Assembly: GCF_010500895.1 (NCBI RefSeq)
Contig: NZ_JAAAWO010000001.1
Location: 558,001-622,000 of the forward strand
Direction: 5' to 3'
Length of the DNA: 64,000 nucleotides
Source of the DNA: Alteromonas genovensis
GTDB lineage: Bacteria > Pseudomonadota > Gammaproteobacteria > Enterobacterales > Alteromonadaceae
Made by a program: the position numbers and the translations under genes. Under the pieces are notes generated by a model that was not told where the DNA came from, searched no databases, and saw only the letters and a list, made by a program, of their open reading frames with translations. How positions within the stretch are numbered: position 1 is the stretch's first letter; each line of letters starts with the position of its first letter. Below are positions 58,296 to 64,000 of the stretch, in pieces.

Positions 58296-59981
58296 TCAAC
58301 GCATATCGCTGAAGCTTCCTTCAGTAATGAGTGCCCCAACGCTTTCCCCGGACAGCTGGTTATTAGGTACCAACACGGTGGGCTTAGTGTCACTTAGCTG
58401 TTCAGGATGGTCCAGATTGAAATGAAGGCCTCTACTTTCTTTTCTTTCCATGGCGCATCGCACAATGAGTTCTGCCACTGTGACCAAGTTTCTCAACTCA
58501 AGCAAGTTGTTGCTCACTCGGAAGTGGGAATAATATTCGGTAATTTCCTGCTCTAACAACTTAATGCGTCGCATAGCACGTTCTAACCGTTTATCGGTTC
58601 GAACAATACCAACATAATCCCACATAAACAGTCTCAGCTCGTGCCAGTTGTGTTGAATAATAACTTCTTCGTCTGAGTTTGATACTTGGCTTTCATCCCA
58701 AGGGGCAATAGTTTCGTCATTATCTTTAGTGGGGAGACAGCTGATAATATGCTCTGCTGCTGAACTGGCAAACACCACGCATTCCAGTAAAGAGTTTGAC
58801 GCCATTCTATTAGCACCGTGCAAACCGGTATAGGCAACTTCGCCAATAGCGTAAACGTTGTTTAAATCGGTCTTTGCATTAAAGTCGGTGATCACACCAC
58901 CACAGCTATAATGCGCTGCCGGTACCACCGGAATTGGCTCACGGGTGATATCGATACCCAAGGAGCGACATTTGCGATAGATGTTAGGGAAGTGTTTAAC
59001 AATAAAATCGGCAGGTTTATGACTGATGTCTAAGTACATGCAATCTGCGCCCAAGCGTTTCATTTCATAATCTATCGCTCTTGCAACCACATCACGGGGC
59101 GCAAGATCGCCACGCTCATCAAACTTCTGCATAAAGCGAGTGCCATCAGCGTGACAAAGGTTAGCGCCTTCACCGCGTAATGCTTCTGTGATGAGAAAGT
59201 TTCGCGCCTGAGGATGAAATAGACAAGTAGGGTGGAACTGGTTAAATTCCATGTTTGCCACTCTACATCCGGCGCGCCAGGCCATTGCAATGCCGTCACC
59301 GCTCGATACATCTGGGTTTGATGTGTATTGATAAACTTTACTGCCGCCGCCGGTGGCTAAGGCAATAAACGGCGCGCGGATAACTTCAACGTGCTCTTGC
59401 TGACGGTTCCATACATACGCACCCACGCACTGATTTTTCTCGGTCTTCGATGGGATGAGGTCAATGGCATTATAGCGCTCGAAAAAATGGATGTTGGGGT
59501 GGGTGGATACCGCATCGTTGAGCGTAATTTGCAGCGCTTCACCGGTGGCATCCGCGGCATGCAATATTCTGCGATGACTATGACCGCCCTCTCGGGTCAG
59601 GTGAAATTTCTCTTCGCCAGATTCGCTTTTTTCTCTGTCAAACGGCACTCCGTAACTAATTAGCCATTCCAAAGCCGCTTTTGCCCGTTCGGTGGTAAAG
59701 CGAACTGCTGGCTCCTCACAAAGGCCGCCACCGGCCATTAGCGTGTCGCTGACGTGTGCATCGATTGAATCTTGTTCATCGAATACGGCAGCAATACCAC
59801 CTTGGGCGTAACGTGTTGAGCCTTCATTTCGATCGCTTTTACTCAAAACAATAACTTGGCAATGGTCAGCGAGCCTCAACGCTAGGCTTAGCCCAGCTGC
59901 GCCGCTTCCGATAATTAACACATCACATCGATGTTCTATGGCATTTGGTGTGGAAGTTAGTGAAGACGATCCAGATTTCAT
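58296..59981 (-). CDS. nadB: L-aspartate oxidase
   Basis: NadB oxidises aspartate to iminoaspartate, the first step of de novo NAD synthesis. The 561-residue flavoprotein has the FAD-binding [14 protein letters not shown] near residue 27, [37 protein letters not shown] with active-site residues, [20 protein letters not shown] and the C-terminal [20 protein letters not shown]. Length is slightly over E. coli NadB (540). It diverges from rpoE, the conserved arrangement; nadE lies 4 kb away. Confidence 0.97.
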   Translation of the reverse strand: MKSGSSSLTSTPNAIEHRCDVLIIGSGAAGLSLALRLADHCQVIVLSKSDRNEGSTRYAQGGIAAVFDEQDSIDAHVSDTLMAGGGLCEEPAVRFTTERAKAALEWLISYGVPFDREKSESGEEKFHLTREGGHSHRRILHAADATGEALQITLNDAVSTHPNIHFFERYNAIDLIPSKTEKNQCVGAYVWNRQQEHVEVIRAPFIALATGGGSKVYQYTSNPDVSSGDGIAMAWRAGCRVANMEFNQFHPTCLFHPQARNFLITEALRGEGANLCHADGTRFMQKFDERGDLAPRDVVARAIDYEMKRLGADCMYLDISHKPADFIVKHFPNIYRKCRSLGIDITREPIPVVPAAHYSCGGVITDFNAKTDLNNVYAIGEVAYTGLHGANRMASNSLLECVVFASSAAEHIISCLPTKDNDETIAPWDESQVSNSDEEVIIQHNWHELRLFMWDYVGIVRTDKRLERAMRRIKLLEQEITEYYSHFRVSNNLLELRNLVTVAELIVRCAMERKESRGLHFNLDHPEQLSDTKPTVLVPNNQLSGESVGALITEGSFSDMR

Positions 59982-60099
59982 GTATTTTTACATCAATATA
60001 TACGAGCAAAGGTTCAGCAAGTCTAAAGGATGAGTGACAAAACACAATAATTCTTAGGGCGTGAACATGGTATTATTTAAAATAATTAATGCTTTAACA

Positions 60100-60127
60100 G
60101 AACTTTTTTAAATAGAACACGTCTATA
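60100..60127 (+). promoter_or_regulatory. Sigma-E type promoter for rpoE
   Basis: GAACTT (60100-60105) and TCTATA (60122-60127) are separated by 16 bases, matching the RpoE consensus (GGAACTT, 16-17, TCnnA). It lies about 50 bases before the rpoE start, suggesting positive autoregulation as in E. coli. Confidence 0.78.
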
Positions 60128-60178
60128 AGCAGGCTTAATAGAGCTATTGTGGATATGAAGTAGGGAGTAATGGCTCGA

Positions 60179-60757
60179 ATGAGCGAGCAAGTAACCGACC
60201 AGCAACTGGTGGAAAGAGTACAACGTGGTGATAAAAATGCATTTAACTTGTTGGTAACCCGTTACCAGCACAAAGTTATGCACCTAGTGTCTCGATACGT
60301 TAAAAATTCAGGTGATGTTGCTGACGTAACTCAAGAAGCCTTTATAAAAGCATATAGAGCGCTCCCCAATTTTCGCGGAGACAGTGCCTTTTACACCTGG
60401 CTTTATCGCATTGCGGTAAATAGCGCTAAAAACTATCTCGTTTCTCAAGGCCGAAAGCCCCCCGCAAGCGATGTGGATGCTGAAGAAGCCGACTACTATG
60501 AAGGTAGTGACGCGCTAAAAGAGCAATCGACTCCCGAAAGGAGCTTGCTCTCAGATGAGCTAGAGGAGACGTTATTTAAAGTGGTGGAAAAACTGCCTGA
60601 TGATCTCCGTATGGCGATAACACTGCGTGAAATTGAAGGGTTAAGCTACGAAGAAATTGCCAGTGTAATGTCTTGTCCTGTAGGTACCGTGCGATCGCGT
60701 ATATTCAGGGCGAGAGAAGCCATTGATAAAGTCATTCAGCCGCTGTTGGAAAATTAA
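60179..60757 (+). CDS. rpoE: RNA polymerase sigma-E factor
   Basis: The extracytoplasmic-function sigma factor that directs transcription in response to outer-membrane protein misfolding. The 192-residue protein has region 2 (LVERVQRGDKNAFNLLVTRY, DVTQEAFIKAYRALPNFRG) and region 4 (LPDDLRMAITLREIEGLSYEEIA). Start at 60179 (SEQVTDQ) fits E. coli RpoE; a nearby ATG at 60170 adds three residues and has its ribosome site too close. Held by RseA at the membrane until stress. Confidence 0.97.
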   Translation: MSEQVTDQQLVERVQRGDKNAFNLLVTRYQHKVMHLVSRYVKNSGDVADVTQEAFIKAYRALPNFRGDSAFYTWLYRIAVNSAKNYLVSQGRKPPASDVDAEEADYYEGSDALKEQSTPERSLLSDELEETLFKVVEKLPDDLRMAITLREIEGLSYEEIASVMSCPVGTVRSRIFRAREAIDKVIQPLLEN

Positions 60758-60770
60758 TTTAAATAAACTT

Positions 60771-60797
60771 CAAAAAAGATGAACTTTCTCTTTTTTG
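60771..60797 (+). other. AT-rich hairpin between rpoE and rseA
   Basis: CAAAAAAGA (60771-60779) and TCTTTTTTG (60789-60797) pair perfectly with a 9-base loop. Low GC makes it weak as a terminator; it may be a mild attenuator between the sigma factor and its inhibitor. Confidence 0.4.
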
Positions 60798-60855
60798 GGA
60801 TGACTAACAGCTGTGTTAGGGTAGTTAACGATCAAAACGATCTGGATATGAATAT

Positions 60856-61437
60856 ATGACGCAACAGCAAGAAAAATTGTCCGCATTCATGGATGGTGAA
60901 GCAGAAGACGATAAAATCATCGACGCTATCAAGCATGATGCAGAGCTTCAGGCTAAATGGCAGCGATACCATGTCATCCGTGGTACTATGCGCAAAGAAG
61001 CAAGCGTAGCGCCAGAAATGGATATTACGGCTAACATTGCTGCGGCCTTGGCAGACGAACCTGCGATTGTGGCACCAAAAGAGTCTCGCTGGCGCTCAAT
61101 CCCAATCATTGGAAATGTGGTTCCATTTGCAACTCAATCTGGTCAGTTTGCCGTTGCAGCGTCGGTAGCTTTAGCCGTTATTCTAGGTGTTCAGCACCTG
61201 AACCAGCCAGCGCCTTCAGAGCCATTCATGACGGCACCCACTGCGGGTCCACAAGGTGGTTTAGCGCCGGTAAGTCTTGAGCAAACTCGGACGTTGCCAC
61301 GCAACGACATGAATGAAGTGCTTGAGAAGAAGCGTAAAATTAACGCGCTTATCGCCGACCATGAGCAACAAATAAAATTGAAACAGGTGCAGGCCGAAGA
61401 GGAAGAAAAAGCCTCTGACGATACTAATCGCCCATAG
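60856..61437 (+). CDS. rseA: Anti-sigma-E factor RseA
   Basis: A single-pass inner-membrane protein that sequesters RpoE and is destroyed by DegS and RseP under envelope stress. The 193-residue product begins TQQQEKLSAFMDGEAED, the RpoE-binding domain, with a helix at about 96-113 (FAVAASVALAVILGVQHL) and a periplasmic part ending in a charged coiled segment. It sits 98 bases after rpoE and 100 bases before rseB. Confidence 0.94.
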   Translation: MTQQQEKLSAFMDGEAEDDKIIDAIKHDAELQAKWQRYHVIRGTMRKEASVAPEMDITANIAAALADEPAIVAPKESRWRSIPIIGNVVPFATQSGQFAVAASVALAVILGVQHLNQPAPSEPFMTAPTAGPQGGLAPVSLEQTRTLPRNDMNEVLEKKRKINALIADHEQQIKLKQVQAEEEEKASDDTNRP

Positions 61438-61489
61438 GCGATTGCGGCAACGCCCCCATTTCAACTAGTATTTATTATTAGTAACTTCG

Positions 61490-61517
61490 CATACCAGCAC
61501 TTGCACGTGCTGGTATG
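61490..61517 (+). terminator. Strong hairpin between rseA and rseB
   Basis: CATACCAGCAC and GTGCTGGTATG (61490-61500, 61507-61517) form a perfect 11-bp stem with a TTGCAC loop and a short T run after (TGTTTT). It can attenuate transcription or stabilise the upstream RNA, and lies across an upstream in-frame ATG of rseB. Confidence 0.65.
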
Positions 61518-61538
61518 TCTGTTTTAAAGGCAAGGAAA

Positions 61539-62639
61539 ATGCGCTGTAACCCATTTGTTCTCCTCATCACAGGGGCTTTATCAATTTTCACGCCTCTCTG
61601 TGTTCATGCGCAATCAAGCGATTCGTCTCTTCCAACTAGCCTTGAGTCAAATAGCCAAGCAAAAAACGCAACAGAAAGAGAGGCAAAAACAGATACAGTA
61701 AAACAAACAGAGCCGGCAGTAGAGAGAGAAACTAACGCACTGCAAACACCAGTACAGTGGTTACAACGTCTTCAATCACTCATCTCTTCTGCCAACTATC
61801 AGCTATCATTTGTTCAGACCACCGTTGGTAAAGAAACGGTGCCATACCTATGGCGTCACGGCGTACTGGATGATGGCACTGAAGTAGAGCAGTTGAATTT
61901 GCAAAATGGACCAGGCCGCGAGCTTATCCGCGTTGATGGTATCGTGAGTGTGTTTGAGCCTGATACGCAGCCCTACAGCATTCGCTCTCGTTTTATCAAT
62001 GGGCCCATTCCTAATATTCTTCTTCATAACCCACAGAAGCTGTTAGAAAGTTACGAATTTGTATTAGTCGGCCGGGCTAGAGTCGCTGGACGTTCTGCAC
62101 AGCAAATTAGAATTGTGAGTAGGGACAACACTCGGTTTGGTTACCAGCTTTGGCTTGATGAAGAGTCGGGCATGCTATTAAAGCTTAATATGCTGGATTT
62201 ACAGGGCGCCTTACTGGAACAAATACAAATTAGCGCATTTTCTGTGATGGCATCGCCGTCTCCCTATTTTGCCCGAATTAATCCGTCGTCTTTGCCGGAG
62301 CCAATTATGATGGCAAGCAGTCAATCTCGCGCTCATGGATGGGAAGTTAACTACCTTCCTGTGGGCATGAAAGAGGTGAAACGAGATACACGACGACTAG
62401 CACTGACCGGTCAGGTGGTAGAGTATAAAATGTACAGTGATGGCTTGGTAGATGTGTCAGTGTATGTTCAACCTATTGAGGATGCACTGGGAGGCGATAT
62501 CGCTTTGCGCAATGAGGTGAGTACGTTTCTTACGTTAAAAGCAGGTAAAGCACAGGTAACGGTGTTAGGTGAAATTCCACTTCAAACGGCAAAGGCGATT
62601 GCCACCTCAATTAGCGCGGTGAATAACAGCAATGATTGA
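61539..62639 (+). CDS. rseB: Periplasmic sigma-E regulator RseB
   Basis: RseB binds the periplasmic part of RseA and lipopolysaccharide intermediates, tuning RseA proteolysis. From the ATG at 61539 (good AAGG about 8 bases upstream) it has 366 residues, about 45 more than E. coli RseB, with a signal peptide ending at VHAQ (about residue 25). Residues about 26-65 form a polar linker not seen in E. coli. The fold then follows (WLQRLQSLISSANYQLSFVQ) with the MucB/RseB N- and C-terminal domains. An in-frame ATG at 61515 lies inside a hairpin and is less likely. Confidence 0.92.
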   Translation: MRCNPFVLLITGALSIFTPLCVHAQSSDSSLPTSLESNSQAKNATEREAKTDTVKQTEPAVERETNALQTPVQWLQRLQSLISSANYQLSFVQTTVGKETVPYLWRHGVLDDGTEVEQLNLQNGPGRELIRVDGIVSVFEPDTQPYSIRSRFINGPIPNILLHNPQKLLESYEFVLVGRARVAGRSAQQIRIVSRDNTRFGYQLWLDEESGMLLKLNMLDLQGALLEQIQISAFSVMASPSPYFARINPSSLPEPIMMASSQSRAHGWEVNYLPVGMKEVKRDTRRLALTGQVVEYKMYSDGLVDVSVYVQPIEDALGGDIALRNEVSTFLTLKAGKAQVTVLGEIPLQTAKAIATSISAVNNSND

Positions 62640-63087
62640 GGAGTCTGCGACGGTGGTGGCGGTTGACGGTGATAGCGTCACGGTAGAGTCAGCAATAAAA
62701 TCGACCTGTAGCAGTTGTCAGGCACAAAGTGACTGCGGTACGGGCGCCATTTCGCGCGCGCTCGCGCCGAAAATGCAGCGCTTAACATTGTCTACACCAA
62801 TGACGGTTTCTGTTGGTCAAAGTGTCACTATTGGTGTGCCTGAGGCCGGCGTGCTAAGTGCCTCGGCATGGCTTTATCTTCTTCCTCTATTTATGTTTAT
62901 CGGCTGCTTCTCGCTGGCCTCTTACTTTCTGCCTACGATTGGTCTAACTCATGAATTATGGGGAATACTCCCAAGCACTATTGCAACGGTGTTAGTGTAT
63001 CGATACACGGCTAAGAAATTACAGCGGATAGAGTCTGCAAAGTATCGACCTGTCCTGCTTAAAGCAGAACCTCTAGAACGTGTGTAA
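62632..63087 (+). CDS. rseC: SoxR-reducing / sigma-E operon protein RseC
   Basis: A 151-residue inner-membrane protein with an N-terminal cysteine motif (CSSCQAQSDCG) and two helices (about 78-100, 107-124). RseC belongs to the RnfABCDGE/Rsx-associated group and helps keep SoxR reduced in E. coli. Its start overlaps the rseB end by 8 bases. Confidence 0.93.
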   Translation: MIEESATVVAVDGDSVTVESAIKSTCSSCQAQSDCGTGAISRALAPKMQRLTLSTPMTVSVGQSVTIGVPEAGVLSASAWLYLLPLFMFIGCFSLASYFLPTIGLTHELWGILPSTIATVLVYRYTAKKLQRIESAKYRPVLLKAEPLERV

Positions 63088-63277
63088 AAAGCCTATTTAA
63101 GGCTGAATTTTACTGTCTCGTCTCATGGCTTGTGCTGTTTAGCAAAATATACTCGCTGCTAATTCGCTTTTCCGCCCATAAATGGGTAAAATCCGCACGC
63201 GTCGCGTTTACGTCTTAACGTATAGCGCGCAGTATTTTTTCGTTTAATGAATTTTTCTGCAGGTAAATTCCAGCATT

Positions 63278-64000
63278 ATGCAACAATCGCACATTCGTAA
63301 CTTCAGTATTATCGCCCATATCGACCACGGTAAATCGACATTGTCGGACCGTCTTATTCAACATTGTGGCGGGCTTTCAACTCGCGAAATGGCTGAGCAA
63401 GTTCTAGATTCCATGGATTTAGAAAAAGAGCGTGGAATTACAATAAAAGCGCAGAGCGTAACGCTAGAGTACAGCGCCCAAAACGGTGAAACGTATCAGC
63501 TTAATTTCATCGATACACCAGGGCACGTTGACTTTACCTATGAAGTATCTCGCTCACTGGCTGCCTGTGAAGGTGCGCTACTGGTTGTTGATGCGGGGCA
63601 GGGCGTAGAAGCACAGACCCTAGCAAACTGCTACACCGCCATTGAGATGGATATGGAAGTGGTGCCTATCCTCAACAAAATAGACTTACCTCAAGCGGAT
63701 CCAGACCGTGTGGCAGAAGAGATTGAAGACATTGTCGGTATTGATGCACTAGAAGCGGTACGCTGTTCAGCGAAAACCGGCATTGGTATTGAAGACGTAC
63801 TCGAAGTTATCGTCAATAAAATCCCACCTCCCGGTGGAGACAGAGAAGCGCCACTAAAAGCACTTATCATCGATTCATGGTTTGATAATTACCAAGGCGT
63901 TGTCTCATTGGTACGTATTGTTGAGGGGCAACTCAACAAGAAAGACAAAATTCAAATTATGTCTAACGGCCAAAGCCATCAAGTGGATAAGATTGGTGTG
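63278..64000 (+). CDS. lepA: Elongation factor 4 (LepA), N-terminal part
   Basis: A ribosome-associated GTPase that influences initiation and back-translocation. The 241 codons in the window cover the G domain: AHIDHGKST (G1, residues about 12-20), ERGITI (G2), DTPGHVDF (G3), NKIDLPQ (G4) and SAKTG (G5), then the start of domain II. The frame is open at the window edge. The start ATG at 63278 matches LepA ([11 protein letters not shown]). It follows rseC as usual, with only a weak hairpin (AGCCT/AGGCT at 63090-63104) between. Confidence 0.98.
   Translation, partial: MQQSHIRNFSIIAHIDHGKSTLSDRLIQHCGGLSTREMAEQVLDSMDLEKERGITIKAQSVTLEYSAQNGETYQLNFIDTPGHVDFTYEVSRSLAACEGALLVVDAGQGVEAQTLANCYTAIEMDMEVVPILNKIDLPQADPDRVAEEIEDIVGIDALEAVRCSAKTGIGIEDVLEVIVNKIPPPGGDREAPLKALIIDSWFDNYQGVVSLVRIVEGQLNKKDKIQIMSNGQSHQVDKIGV

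Overview
This window is a chromosomal segment of a marine gammaproteobacterium, most likely an Alteromonas or close relative (Alteromonadales). That call rests on gene order and protein sequence read by eye: xseA<>guaB-guaA, tig-clpP-clpX-lon-hupB-ppiD, murJ-ribF-ileS-lspA-fkpB-ispH-pilVWXY1E, and ygfZ<>sdhE-ygfX with nadB<>rpoE-rseABC-lepA are gammaproteobacterial blocks. No genus-level search could be run. There is no prophage, integron, CRISPR array or intact insertion sequence; almost everything is core housekeeping DNA.

Layout. 1-3.9 kb: exonuclease VII large subunit (cut by the window edge) diverging from the GMP genes guaB and guaA, with a nested palindromic element between the latter two. 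4.1-8.7 kb: a chemoreceptor, a deacetylase-like hydrolase, outer-membrane phospholipase A and a metallo-beta-lactamase-fold hydrolase. 8.8-13 kb, minus strand: proS, trmO, a DUF1415 protein and folD. 13.4-14 kb: five tRNA genes (Pro, Arg, His, Leu, Pro). 14.3-23.2 kb: the protein-quality-control block trigger factor, ClpP, ClpX, Lon, HU and PpiD, with a clear sigma-32-type promoter before lon. 23.4-28.3 kb: a short UvrA paralogue and KatG. 28.8-33.7 kb: a small membrane protein, a two-domain acyltransferase resembling the ornithine-lipid synthase OlsF, and an SDR-phosphotransferase-SDR operon. 33.8-42 kb: rpsT (UUG start), murJ, ribF, ileS, lspA, fkpB, ispH. 42.2-53 kb: a 263-bp inverted-repeat element, then eleven type IV pilus genes forming two minor-pilin sets, only one of which has PilY1. 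53.3-58.1 kb: nadE-glnB, slyD, ygfZ, sdhE, a YgfX-like gene and a MaoC-like hydratase. 58.3-64 kb: nadB diverging from the envelope-stress operon rpoE-rseA-rseB-rseC, then lepA (cut by the window edge).

How the parts work together. The tig-clp-lon-hup-ppiD block handles nascent-chain folding and ATP-dependent proteolysis. RpoE, RseA and RseB sense outer-membrane protein damage, and a good sigma-E-type promoter precedes rpoE, which suggests autoregulation. The first pilus set (PilV, PilW, PilX, PilY1, PilE, plus FimT on the other strand) should prime type IV pilus assembly. The second set (PilE-like, FimT-like, PilW-like, PilX-like, short PilV-like) lacks PilY1 and may serve another pilus or DNA uptake. 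nadE is nearly fused to the PII gene glnB, suggesting a link between nitrogen status and NAD synthesis.

The strongest unexplained signals are not new enzymes but DNA and protein architecture: the guaB-guaA palindrome, which can fold two ways; the 263-bp nested inverted repeat at 42.2 kb; two tandem beta-domains inserted inside the von Willebrand domain of PilY1; EF-hand-like loops in several pilus proteins; and recurrent short tandem repeats (14-17 bp) at stop codons and in coding leaders, concentrated around the pilus genes. I did not find convincing evidence of a wholly undescribed system.
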